The notes below the pieces were generated by a model that saw only the letters and a program-made list of their open reading frames with translations, searched no databases and had not been told where the DNA came from. From contig NC_003074.8 of the NCBI RefSeq assembly GCF_000001735.4, positions 2,046,101 through 2,110,100 of the forward strand: a stretch of DNA of 64,000 nucleotides, given 5' to 3'. Shown here one piece after another: positions 12,201-24,057 of the stretch; the first letter of the stretch is position 1, and each line of letters opens with the position of its first letter. This DNA is from Arabidopsis thaliana. Its lineage: Eukaryota > Streptophyta > Magnoliopsida > Brassicales > Brassicaceae. The position numbers were made by a program, and so were the translations under genes.

Positions 12201-13457
12201 ACAGAAACTTTACTTCAAAAGTAAACCAACAAGAGCTGCTTCTCTTTAATACATGGCATATATTAGTATATTCTCTGGTGTTTAGTGGCCTACTACTATA
12301 TTAATCTCCAGTAGAAAAGCCAAACACCAGTCTGGATTATTCTGTCATTCATTTTCTATATACAGGACTAGTTTCTAAATCCTAATCTTTGTACCATTAT
12401 CCATAATGGAGAATAAACCTAACCTAATACCTCGAAGAGTTTATCCTAATAGTTGTGAAAGATCAAATCAAGTAATTACCCAAAAAGCTTAACAGGCTGG
12501 ACTTTCCATAGGATTTGTCTGGCTTAATATACAAAAATGTAAAGAACAGCTTGCATGAGAATGGAAACAAAGGCTAGCACATGTCTTGGTAAGATCTATA
12601 TAACCTATCGATTTGAGATGCACATAGAAACAAGCATGCTATATATATGAAGCAAATAAATTAGGTGGGGTTGCATTACATTGTATCAAACAGAGCTAAG
12701 AATGGAACACATCAAGGTATATTAGAACCTAGCAACTTAAATGCTACAGAAGCCTATGTATCAAATGTGTGATGGAGAGAAGACTTTGCATTTGGATAAC
12801 ACAAGTCACCATAGATGAGACGATCAAGTGTCATATCAGTTGTGCCAATAAAATTTTAGGGATCAATCATTGGTTAGGACTTAGGAATGAGACTAACTAG
12901 CTGCTTATGAGGCCTACTTGCAAACTCACTCTCAACCTACCAATGGATCTAGTGAGAGACTACTTGGTTTGGGCCTAGCATGAGCTAAATTTAAAACATT
13001 CAATCAGAAGGCTTAGGAAGTTTAACATTCAACAAAAAGGACACAGAGAGAAGAAGGTAGCATTTCAACCGCATAAGACTTCACTGAGATATCTGTACTT
13101 ACTTTTACTAGAGAACGTGTGTTGCAGTTATTTTTAAAGAGTGAATTCTAAAAAAAAAATAAAAAACAATGTTAGAACTGATCTTTCCTTTGGTAGACAC
13201 ATCCCAGTAGTTGAAATATGTTAATAGTGTTGAAGTTCAAGAGGTGCTAATAGCCAACTTAAACTAAACAGCTGTGACCTTCATTAGCAGAGATGCAACA
13301 TAAAATGACAAACAGGATAAATGTGCTATTGAAGGCAGATCAGTATACAACCCCAATCTTATGCAACGTTGAAATTATTATTGTTATCATCCTATGAGAA
13401 GGAAACCAGAATCAATGTGACAAAGGTAAGAAACGTAAAGTGAATTACCTTGAAGAA
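9213..13457. other. 4.2-kb gene-free stretch
   Basis: The longest gapless non-coding interval of the window. The low end is the AIF2 promoter and the high end the 3' flank of the small membrane-protein gene. The only open frames are short (under about 80 codons), low-complexity and unlike any family I know. An imperfect hairpin lies near 12276-12332 (ctggtgttt facing aaacaccag). I found no transposon ends, tRNA or recognisable relic. It could host an unannotated non-coding RNA, but nothing in the sequence proves this. Confidence 0.4.
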
Positions 13458-14358
13458 TCATGTTGGAAGTGGTCCACGGTAAGCACGTTCCTCTCCTGAG
13501 CTGAAGAAGACCACAATCGCAGCTAAGATAGCCCAAAGAATGAAACTCAAAAGCACAATGCGGAATTTCACAGTAACAACTCTATCGACCCAGTTAATTT
13601 CTGCAGAATTGTCAACTGAACAGATCAGTTTTTTCAGCTCATTGATCTCCCCACGCAAGGATTGCACAGAAGCGGGCAAGTCCACAATCGACTGGATCCG
13701 ATCAGTAGAAGACGTGTCAATACGAGCCTCCACACTAGTAATGGTTGAAACTGGAGAATCATCAGCCGGAAGACAAATCTCTGGGGTTGACATTAAGTCT
13801 AGGCTCGATCCTTGAATAACACTCTGAGGAGAGAACAACATAATTCGAGCCAGTAATCAGTACCCAGACACATAATGGCTAAAATTGAGGTTTAATCTTT
13901 CCAATTCGTCATCAAGCGCAGACAAAATCGATTCAATTTTCGAAAATTTAACATCTAATCTTAACGGATCTGAGCGTTTACAAAGCAACACAACGAAAAA
14001 CTTCGATGGAAACTAAACCTAACTAAAACATTGGAGCGAAGCATATACCTCAGCCTCGGAATCAGAGATCGCACCAGAAATCTGAGAGATCGGACTAAAA
14101 TCCATCGGATCCTTCGTGCTTTCAAAAGATACGTCGGAAAATGTTGCGATCTGTCTCTTCTCCGTCGTAACCTTCAGTTCAGAGAAGCATTGATTCGAAT
14201 TTGAGTAGAACGATGTGGGAAGAAGAAAACAATGGCGATTTTAAGGATCGATCTAATAAAATTACCTTCCGATTCTTCATCTCAGGATCCTTGAGTCTCT
14301 TAGCTCCGAGTTCTGATGAGCGCGCGAAGCTTTTCCTGGGAATTTGAATTTCCTTCAT
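13458..14358 (-). CDS. Small predicted tail-anchored membrane protein, function unknown
   Basis: Three coding exons, 14266-14358, 14049-14171 and 13458-13823, give 193 residues with phase kept throughout. The N-terminus is basic (MKEIQIPRKSFARS). The middle is Ser/Thr/Asp-rich. A short amphipathic, coiled-coil-like stretch follows (SVQSLRGEINELKKLI). A single hydrophobic helix near residues 157-180 (VLLSFILWAILAAIVVFF) leaves about 13 residues at the C-terminus, ending YRGPLPT. There is no signal peptide. That layout fits a tail-anchored protein facing the cytosol. I do not recognise a named family; its position matches an Arabidopsis gene of unknown function. It lies head-to-head with HYPK, 378 bp apart. 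Confidence 0.82.
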
Positions 14359-14736
14359 CTCTCTCCAATGTTTTCAAATTTGGAGCTTGTCAGTTTTCGA
14401 AAATGTGAAATAGTGAGTGAACTACAAAACTATCAAGCAAGATAATTTTATTTGTAGTACGCTTCTTACATGGGCTTAAGGGCCGATAACTATTTTTATT
14501 CAAGGCCCAATATAGATCGTTCTCGCTCATCGCAAAATTAACCTACTAAACCGGAATTCGGTTCGGTTGTGGTATTGTTTAGCCGGTTTGGTTCCAGCCT
14601 CACCCGATAGAATTAGCCTTTAGGGTTTCTAACGTCGAAGCTTGAAACACTATCGAACCTCAAAATCTCTGTTGCCGGAAATTTTCTTCACCGAAACTGA
14701 AAGAAGTCGAAAGAGAGAAGAGAAGAAATTGAAGCA
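14359..14736. promoter_or_regulatory. Short bidirectional promoter interval
   Basis: A 378-bp gap separates the ATGs of the divergent membrane-protein gene (-) and HYPK (+). Both 5' UTRs and both core promoters must fit here. The centre has aagggccgataa and ggcccaata words; GGCCCA-type sites II/telobox-like elements are common in promoters of translation-related plant genes. This is inference from position and motif only. Confidence 0.5.
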
Positions 14737-15745
14737 ATGGAGGGAGCAGAGGAAGCTGGGGCTGAGATAGCGGTTGATTCAAAGGACTTGCAGCAACAAA
14801 GCAAAGCTTTCGACAAGCTCACCGATCGTGTCGAGGATCGCCAGCTCGATTCCTCTCGTGTTCAATCGGTATGTAACTCTTTCGTGTCCTGATTTCTGAA
14901 AATATTAGGAATTCCGAAATTTTTTTAGCTCGATTAGTAAATTGAAAAGTCGGTATCGTGTTTCAGGCTATGGCTTCGATTGCTGCTTCTAGGGAGGCTG
15001 ATCTGAATGCTAAGAGGTTGAGGTAAAAACTCTAAGCTTTTCCCGTGTTCTAAATTCTGAAATAGGAGATTATTAGCAATGCTTAATGAAGCTGTAACAT
15101 AAGTCAAACTCGTTTGTTTCCATTCCTAATTCAGAATTAACTTGATTAATTTGATTACTGCGTTACACTTGTAGTTCAAACTGTAGCTAATCTCTCTGTA
15201 CAAATTGGTGTTTATCTGTTTTTTTGGGGCTTGGCAACACTTAAGTCTATCTATTTAGACCAAGAGTGTCAATTTTGGAGAATCTGTTTGTTTTTTTGAA
15301 ATTACTCACATCTAGATAGTATTGACGCCAGATATCAGTTGTGCTGTAATAGCTTTTACTAGAGAAAACACAGCGAGAATGATCAACAAAACAAGTAGAA
15401 CTTATTATTAATAAGTGATTGAATGTGATTTACGAGTCAATATCATCTTTCGGAAAAGATTAGACTTTTCGTTGTATTTGATTGACAAAGTATTGGAACT
15501 TTATGCAGGGAGAAAGAACTGGCCTCTGTGAAGATCAATCCTGCAGATGTTGAGTTTATTGTAAACGAACTTGAGGTTAGCTTCTTTTTATTAGCTTCTT
15601 CTATGCATGTGTTCACAAAGTTCTGAAGTTTGTCACCATTGTAAATGAGCAGATAGAAAAGAATGTGGCGGAAAGAACTCTAAGGGAGCACAAAGGTGAT
15701 GCGGTTGCTGCGACTAGGCAATTGCTTTCACGATATCCTCTATGA
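14737..15745 (+). CDS. HYPK: HYPK-like NatA-associated UBA protein
   Basis: Four exons (14737-14868, 14967-15022, 15509-15575, 15653-15745) encode 115 residues. The order is an acidic N-terminus, a charged helical middle (KAFDKLTDRVEDRQLD), then the HYPK/NAC-type UBA domain: KINPADVEFIVNELE, ERTLREHKGDAVAAT, LLSRYPL. HYPK binds the ribosome-associated N-terminal acetyltransferase NatA (NAA10/NAA15) and tunes co-translational acetylation and protein stability. The key UBA spacing and the Leu-rich end match animal and plant HYPK. Older annotations call the Arabidopsis gene a DNA-binding enhancer protein-related gene, which I consider a misnomer. Confidence 0.9.
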
Positions 15746-16732
15746 TGGAGCAGGACCATTCTTTACTTCCAAGGTTTTTTGTATGTTTGAGAGGTTGAGA
15801 GCAAGTCTCCTAATATTTAACCGAGTTAAAATTGTCTATTGCTGAACCGATCTCTCTGAGAAGCCCTGAATACAGTTACAATCGATTCTGGGGTGGTGTT
15901 TTGTGGTTCTACCTGAAGTTTGAAGTTCAATCTTATTATCAAGATATAAGAATGTGTTCTTCGTTTACTTGGTCTTGGAGCTGTAAAAAGCTTGTGGGAT
16001 AATCATGGAACATTGGTACAGTACTACTTCAAAGCAAAACAAAATAGAAATACATTCAAGTTTCTAGAAAAAGTTTGAATTAGACTGATGCACAACGAGA
16101 ACTTCCAAACGAAGGTATTCATTGAAACAAGAAGTTTGTTGATCAACCTGTAGGTTAGTGATAACTTCTAATTTGACAACCTTTCAACGTAGGTATAGAT
16201 TACATAAATCCCCCAATAAATGTCTGTTCCAAAAAAAATTGGTGTTACAATATTCTCTCAGAACTAGAGTTCCAAACTCCCTTTTTTTTCCTCTGTACAA
16301 AATATCATCAAATGGTTCTACCACACTTGATCGCATAAATGTTTAGTAAGAATAATATATGCAATCCAATCTCTTGCCCAACCTACCCAACTTTGCAACT
16401 TCACATCAAATCCCTTTCACGCACTTTCTTTAAGCTTCCACCAGAGAAATAGAGACCAGAACCGACCACCAGAATTACAGTAACTAACCTGAGCAATACG
16501 TTTCTTTTGGTAGTTTGTGTAATGACCCAAATACATCACAACACAACTCCCATAATTTCAGTGGCAGTCTCTGCTTATAGGTCTCCTCCACGCTGTAATT
16601 ACACATCAACCCACTGGTACTACTGCTCAAACAGACCCATTCTCTATCTTTCTCTGTTCTCATGAACGTCTTTGAGTCTTGAAGCATGGCATTGAGGAAC
16701 AAAAAGGTAAAAAGGCTCAACTTTTATTTTAA
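15746..16732. other. HYPK 3' UTR and first kinase gene 3' flank
   Basis: Convergent 3' ends of HYPK (+) and the first PAS-Raf kinase (-). The segment from about 16590 to 16732 aligns by eye with the 3' flanks of the two downstream kinase copies (shared agacc, tctttct and tttgagtcttgaagc words), so it belongs to the duplicated unit. No other gene is evident. Confidence 0.55.
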
Positions 16733-19700
16733 TTAGTTGTCCTTGAGAAGAGAATTGTCAGATAACGCAGCACGAGTCGCTTGGAACTGTATCATATACT
16801 TTCTTTGCAGGTCTCTTAATTTATCCATCAGTTCTTGGAATGTGGGTCTCAGCTTTGTATCACTGCCGCGTGGACAGACCAAAATAAAAACACAAATCAA
16901 TGTCAGCATCAGCTATGTAACATGTAGAACACCTAAATCAAGGAGAACCATAATAATTAAAGGCTACACACGGATTATGCAGTGTTCAATATGTTAATGT
17001 ACCTGTGCCAACAGCTCTCCATTAATGAGATCCAACGAGGATCAATGTCTTTTGGGATTTCCAGCCTCTGGTCCATGAACCCCACAGCTCCAATCACCTG
17101 CACATATTTCAAATAAGCATCTCGTCATACTTGATTCGTGTATAGAGAGAGGATATGCAGTGAAACTGAAATTGGAAGTTTTCGGCAATCAAGTCGTGCA
17201 ATGGAATTAGGAGTTAGGACATCAAATTCGTAGCGATGTGGTATAGTATGACTATATATAAAGAACACACTTCACTTGTATCTTTACATTTTACAGCAAG
17301 TACAATCGTTTTTATGGTTCCCACTCTCTTAACTCTCAAGTCTTAATTAGTACAACGGATTTTAACATATCGACCCTGGAACTATTCTTCTGACATAAAG
17401 ATTCTAGTTATTTGTTTTAGCATAATTGACAGAACATAGAATGTAGTTTTTAAGTGAAACTTTCCCGATTTTTAGATTTCTAGGACAAAGTGTCACTTGG
17501 AGACGCTTTCTTATTATTTCTCTATCTATCAAAAATGATACCTGCATAGAGTTGAGAGTTTCCCATGGGATCTTCTCGGTGGCAAGCTCCCATAATACTA
17601 CTCCAAAGCTGTAAATGTCAGATCTGTATCAACGAATTAGAAGAGCTAATTAACGTTTAAGGAAAAGAAGAACAATTAATCAAGGGAACTTAACAAAACA
17701 GAATACAAGAATATACTTCTCATCAGCAGACTCATTTCGAAGAACTTCTGGTGCCATCCATTGAGGCTGCAGAACAAGTAAAAATTCAATCAAGATCATT
17801 GTGAGAGATTGACTAGAAAAGAAGATTGAAATCAATAAGAGTCAGGTATAGTACCGTTCCCTTCCCAGACTTGCTGGTTAGGTATGTTTCATGCTTGATA
17901 CGCGAGAGACCAAAGTCAGCTACCTGTAGGGATATCCAGGTAAGTTGACGATGTTACTAGTTCCATTTTGGAGATCTGAGTCTTACTATTCCAGTTCATT
18001 CACATAAGACGATTTATTTCTCTAAAGTTAAATTTTCGTTTTAGAAAGCTATGTAGTGATTCACTGATCATCATCCATCTAGATTACAGGAAAGTAAAAG
18101 TGTCTCAAGGTGAATATCTTACCTTAACGGTCCAGTTCTTGTCTACCAGCAGATTTGATGACTTCAGATCACGATGGATAATGGGTGGACTACAATGGTG
18201 AAGATAATTCATACCGCGAGCCTGTGTGAAGAATCATGTAATATGCTGGATGAGATGTACGTTGACTGAGTCAAATAGGAGGGGAAAAGAATGATCACAA
18301 GACAAATACAAAGAAGTAAACAAATAGAGTAGCTCAGACTTAGAACATTGTCCACATGCAACTGCCAATGCTCATAGAAATGGAAAAGTTACATGTCAAG
18401 TGAATGTGCAACTAATACTTACAATGTCCAAGGCCATATGGATACGCCGCCTCCAATCCAGTTTTGACGTGCTCTTCTGTAGTAGACGGAAGAGACTTCC
18501 ACTGCAAATAGTAATTCAAATGATTATGGGCATAGATCAGAGGTATGGCATGAGGTCCAAAAGAAGAAAAACGAAAGTGAGAGTAGTAACCAAAAGAGAT
18601 GAGACCGAACCGTGGAAGGAACTCTGACACTATACAGAGACGCTGGGGTGAAGTCACAGCTCCCATAAACAGCAGGACGTTAGGGTGTCTAAGTCTTTTC
18701 ATCAACAATACCTTTACAATAAAACAAGACCAACATAAATATTTGGAATTAGCTGTTTTCGGAAATGATTCATTCTTCAGTAAGATGCAGTTCGTAAGTG
18801 AATATGCTTTAGTACAGAAAATTGTTGTCGTTGAAGAAGCAATCTGACTACTAAGAGATGAAAGAAAAAATCAATATTTTGGTTATACTAAAAACCAATA
18901 AATATGTCAACTGTCTTATGCCAAAACTAAACTCACAGCACTGATTAGTAAGAAAGATCAAAAACAATACCTCTTGTTTAAAAGATTCTATGACCTCTGC
19001 TGAATATTCTTGTTTGGAGAACACTTTTACAGCTACATCCTGCGGTGACATTAGCAGCTCCTAATTAGACAGATTTTTTGAACTTGCGAATTCCTTTTTT
19101 CTTAGGGATGCACGTATAAATCAACAAATGCATCTACAATATCACCAGAAGCCAAAAAACATACAGATCCAAACCAGAGACCGTGATAAACAGTTCCACA
19201 TGAACCTGTAAAATGGAAATTACTGCATGTTAGCAGAACGGAGACAGAATATCACATAAAAAATATTATGTTATAAAGAATGGATGTGTCAGGCTTGAGG
19301 GAATAAATAACCTTGTCCGACTTGTTCTCCAATTGTCAAATCATCCCATAAAATTTCATATTCCAAGCCTTCGCTATCAGTATCAACCTTGTTCATAACA
19401 CTGCTGCTGGTACTTCCGCAGCTACTAGCGCTGCTTGTACTGTTTGCATTTATAGGGGAAGACCACAAACTAGAAGCCTCATTATTGATAGGCTTATTAC
19501 TTTCAAAGGCATGGCTTTCATACTGAACACCAGCAGAGGGATTAATCTGGTGACACCTCTCTTTCTTTTGTTCATTCTGTACCCAAGGCCAAACAGAATT
19601 TGTAGGTCTTCCTTTTGAACCTTCCTGCTCATTCCCTTTCCATGGCCATGACAAACCTTTCTTTACCATCCACTCTTCAGCTTTTGAGGTGAGAACCTTA

Positions 19701-21038
19701 TGGATTGCAGGCTTTCCATCACTCTCATCACTGGAATCTTTGAAGGGTTTCGAAACAAACTTCTCATCATTACATGTGAATACACCAAAAGGAGACTGGA
19801 TAAAATCCCCTCTTGGTGTGCTGGCACCACTTGATGCTGCATCGTCCCTGTGGTCAACAAGAGTAGCACCGAAGACATTATGATCTTTTTGATGACTATC
19901 CCCACTGCCACCCTCCGAGAGTGTGGCACTATTATCACCTGCTCGCATTTTCGACCTGACCTTGTTGCTGACCTTGGATGCCTGCAATTTTAACACTGGT
20001 CACAATGTGTAACAGTAAGATAAAAGGTGAGGATATGCAACCTACAATTGAACTAACCAAATCTGAGATCTTTGATGCTATAGCAACTTGTATAGGCTGA
20101 TCAGAGTCAAGGCCAAGTTTCGATATAACAGCTCCTCTGGAATCCAAGCCAAGTTTAGAGGCAAAACTATTCCTTGCAGGGATAGAGCTCGTTTCACCTT
20201 CTTCTTGCGCCTTCAATTTAGCCAAAGAGATTCTTGGGTTCAGATACGGTGCCGTGTTACTGGTGATACAAATGATCCCCATAAGAGCACCATCATCATC
20301 ATAGAAAGGGGAACAGGTAGTGACAGCTGAAAATCTATCCCCTGATTTGCTCTTAACAGGAAACTCACCAGTCCAGCTCTCTCCACGGACACAACGTCGA
20401 GCAATATTCATTGCAAAGGCAGCGTCCCGATCATCTGCAATAACATTAATAGGGTTCTCCCCAAGTGCTTCTGCTGCAGAGTACCCATAAACCTTTTCCG
20501 CCATAGCATTCCTGAAACAATTAAGTAATCGAATTGGAATCTGAAGGAATAACAAATTGAAAAAATGCAAAACTAGAATGCAAATCAATGACATCACATC
20601 TTACTCCCTAATTAGAATCTAGCATAAACTGCATTCACAAGATGGAACTACTAACCAAAAGATAATCCGCATATTAAGATCGAAGGCATGAACAGCTTGT
20701 GCCATCGACTGCAAAATATTCAAATACTGTTTATCAGTGAATTTCCCAGCAGATGGTCCCCCGCCACCAACTTCAGACCTCAATCTCATCGAATTCTGGA
20801 TACGGCTCTCCTTCCGCAACGGCGACGCGTTACGAAACGAGGCGGCACCGCTTTTCCTCCAAGACGGAGCTCCCTCTCCGATGTTTCTCCTCGCCGGACG
20901 ATGAGGAGACACCGAATGCGATCGCTGTCTAAGCTCCGTAGATACCTTAAGCCTAGACATCTCCTGCTTGAGATGCTCCTGACTCTCCTCTAGCTCAAGT
21001 ATCTTCTTCAGCAGCTCCTCCGCAGGTGGATTCTCCAT
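16733..21038 (-). CDS. RAF7: PAS-domain Raf-like MAPKKK, array copy 1
   Basis: A 773-residue predicted Ser/Thr kinase in 13 coding exons: 20656-21038, 20058-20511, 19312-19981, 19165-19205, 18971-19039, 18611-18711, 18423-18501, 18123-18221, 17855-17923, 17717-17766, 17542-17623, 17003-17097, 16733-16862. Order: N-terminal coiled coil ([20 protein letters not shown]), Ser/Pro/Arg linker, a PAS domain spanning exons 1-2 ([15 protein letters not shown], then [15 protein letters not shown]), a long Ser-rich linker, then the kinase. Kinase motifs: Gly loop [11 protein letters not shown], Lys in [24 protein letters not shown] and GTPQWMAPE; all intact. Subgroup B2 Raf-like kinases are linked to ABA and stress signalling. 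RAF7 is my recollection of the nomenclature. This is the most complete copy of the array. Confidence 0.93.
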
Positions 21039-23331
21039 TGCGCTCCAAAATGGGTAAACCCTACCACAACAACAACTACTCCTCCGATCGAGTAGAATCG
21101 GGGACCGTTTCGAGATGAATCGGACCTTGAAGAAGCTGCTAAGTGCTTAATCCATGTCGATTTGATTTTGACTATCTAATCTCTCGCTCCCTAACAGAAG
21201 AACAAAAGTAGAGAAAATGGAATTGAAATGACGCGAGAGAAACGTTTAACCTTTTTTTCTCAAGCAGTCAACAATAATGGAAACCTTTTTTCTCCTTGTA
21301 CGTTTCTTTTCTTTTCATTTTTACTTCTTTTTGATTCTCTTCTTCTTCTTTGCTTGATTTTTCTTTTTTTAGATAATTCAATTTCCAGTTAATTTTTCTT
21401 TATTTTGTTGTTTCTTTTTCCATTAGACACTCAAAATCATAATTTTCTTTTATTTCTTTTTGGGTAGATTCTGTATTAGATTCTTTGGAGAAAAAAAAAT
21501 TATGTAAAGATTGTAAATTGTAAATGTTGATTCTTTTAAATTTAGGTAATTTTCGTTTCATTATTCCTTATTATAAGCATTATTTACCTTATAAGAGAGA
21601 TTTTTGTTCAAAACTATCTCAATGGAAAGAAAAAGAAGAATGAACAAAGGAAATGAATACATTTGTTCCTAATTTCTTGGGAGTCCTATGTATATAAAAA
21701 GTGTCATAGATACAAAGGATACATAATATATAATTTGCAAAGAAGCTTTAATTCATTGTGGAGCTAAATCTTCCTAAATGAACACATAATAAGAAGCATT
21801 TTTGTTGAAAAAGCACAGATTCATGTGGACGATGATTCGGTTTGTTTGCTTTAATTTGCAATTAGACCAAGTGGTTTTTATTAATTATAGCACCTAATTA
21901 ATAACATGTTAATACAAAATAGTTTTTTTTTTATTAGGCACTAGATCACATGTTTGTTGTGGCACCTAACTCATAATATGAGTGGACAAATTTCTCTGTG
22001 ATTTTTTTGAAACTCATTACATAGATCTTCATTCTATGTACTTTAACAAACAATTTTTTTAAAAAAAGATTATTCTATGTTCGTTCGTACATATCTAAAA
22101 CTAAATTCTGCAATCATAATTGTAGCAGCGAAATCATTGGAAGCGCTAGCATGCATGCGATAACGTCGTCTTGAAATATCACTGAAATTATTTCAGGATT
22201 CGTGACTTGAACAAATTCAAGTTCGATCTGTCTTTTTAATTTATATACGTTCATCAGGTTGGGAAAATAAGAGAGAATAAAAGTGTTCAACTTAAAAAAT
22301 AGTGGAATTAGATAGAAAATTTGTAATACAAAATATTATTTACTCATAAAATCGAAGATCATTTAATTTGGACGTAACAATTTTATGGTAGTGCCACTTT
22401 ATGTAAATATAAAAATCGACTGAAACGAGATATTTTATATCACGAAGGAAAAAAATGTTTTTGTTTATTATTATCTTGCGGTAGATATTTTTATTAAAAG
22501 AAATAGTTTAATCATGGTCGAGAAACTTATCTGAATTTAAAAAGACGTATAATATTATGAATGGATACAAAGGTTTGACCTAAAATTTGGAACGTTAGAG
22601 AGAAAAGATCAAAAGAGAAGGTTGGCCGGTTCTATTTTATTGGTGGTACTCGACAATTTGTTTTTGTTACCAATCACCTGTAATAAAATCACATAAATAC
22701 GTAAGAAAGATGCGGTGTCTAGATACTGTTGACAACTATAATCCATCGTAAGCAGAGGAACTTCTACATTTTTTATTTCAAATTCGAATATATATAAAAA
22801 AATACACATAATACTGAAAATTATTATTAAAAATAATAATAATAACAAAATCGCAAGAAAATAAACTAAACTCGTGGCCACTGCTTCAACTCCAAAATTG
22901 CAATCGGCTATCTTCTCTGTCGGCCAAAATATCGGCAACTAAACTCACCTTTTTATATTGAAAACGTATTTTCGTCAAATTCCTTTTTTGGCTGATATCT
23001 TTCTTCATTAAATAAAAATGCTAACTTTCCATGGTGGCATGGTATTTGGATATGACCGATTCAAGATATTTGTTTTCAATAACTTATCGTTGAAGGAAAA
23101 AGCTTAAATTCTTTATTAGTAATACGTCGAACATTTAAATAAATTTATCCAACTGTGAACTGTCATATGATTCTTTGAAATTGGTTACGTTCTCAAGTCT
23201 CTCAACATATAATACGTACATACTTAAGAAAATTTACTGAGACGTTGTAAGAATACTAAAAACCCAGCGGGGGGTGGGGTGGTGGTGGTTATGGGGAAAT
23301 CGCAAACGAAAACACAAATAGGTATCGGTTG
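21039..23331. other. Expanded upstream region of kinase copy 1
   Basis: The 2.3 kb upstream of copy 1. Its two ends resemble the short upstream region of copy 3 (about 21214-21290 and 22616-22945, the latter with a ccggttctatt word and a cggcaactaa word). The middle 1.3 kb has no counterpart there and so looks inserted. It is AT-rich, has no ORF of note, and I could not name the inserted DNA. The 5' UTR and promoter of copy 1 lie at the low-coordinate end. Confidence 0.5.
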
Positions 23332-23850
23332 GAGTATAAGACATCTTCCCACTCGTGTACAATGGCTGCTTTCGGTCTCTTTTTTGTCGAATGTCTGCTG
23401 CCTGCGACCATTTATATTCGTGGATCTAACAAATTCAAATTGCTTCATGAACAAGATGAATGTGTCCGGTTAGGAGAGTTACCCGATGGATCTAGCGAGG
23501 AGGAAGAGCCCGCTGCGATAACCAATCTCTTGCTTAGTGAACATCCTACTACTTGCTAGAAGGTTCAAGAAGAGATATATAATAGCTCGTTGACGTTGAG
23601 TACGAGGTTGTTTGCTTTAAAGAGCGTGTACTTGGACTGCGTATTCCATGTACTTCACTGCAGGAAGGTTAGACCGTGCAGATTTCTAAAGCAGCTCCAT
23701 CTTGTCACTCTGTTTCTGTTTGACAAAGTCAAACCAAACAATCTGAGGCCTCAAGATCACGCTTGCATCATTAGAAAGAAATGACATCCCCCACGCCATA
23801 ACCTTGTTTAGTGATGGAAGACATGTGCACCCCACCATATCATGGTTCCA
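23332..23850 (-). pseudogene. ACLB 3'-half fragment A
   Basis: A decayed copy of the 3' part of the ATP-citrate lyase B gene. It reads in parallel with ACLB-1 positions about 33160-33590 (last two exons and the intron between them), then jumps to about 34300-34378 inside an upstream exon, so several exons are deleted. Shared words include agacatcttcccac, cttggactgcgtattccatg and gacatcccccacgccataacc. An internal deletion (near 23505-23540) and stops in every frame rule out a product. It lies between kinase copies 1 and 2 in the same orientation as ACLB-1. Confidence 0.88.
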
Positions 23851-24057
23851 CTCGTTGCTGCTAAAAGCAGATCAATTCTCGATCTTTCTTTGTTTTTATG
23901 AACAGTCTTTGAGTCTTGAAGCGGTGCCTCAAGGAACAAATAAGCATAAGAGATATATGTCAACTTTGTTTTGCATTATTCTCCTTGAGGAGAGGGTTGT
24001 AAAGTAACGCAGCACGAGTCGCTTGGAACTGTATTGAATTCTTTCTTGGGAGGTCAC

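Noticed and set aside
12276..12332. Hairpin considered as a possible microRNA precursor
   Set aside because: Only nine bases pair cleanly at the base of the stem; the rest is mismatched and too short for a plant miRNA foldback.
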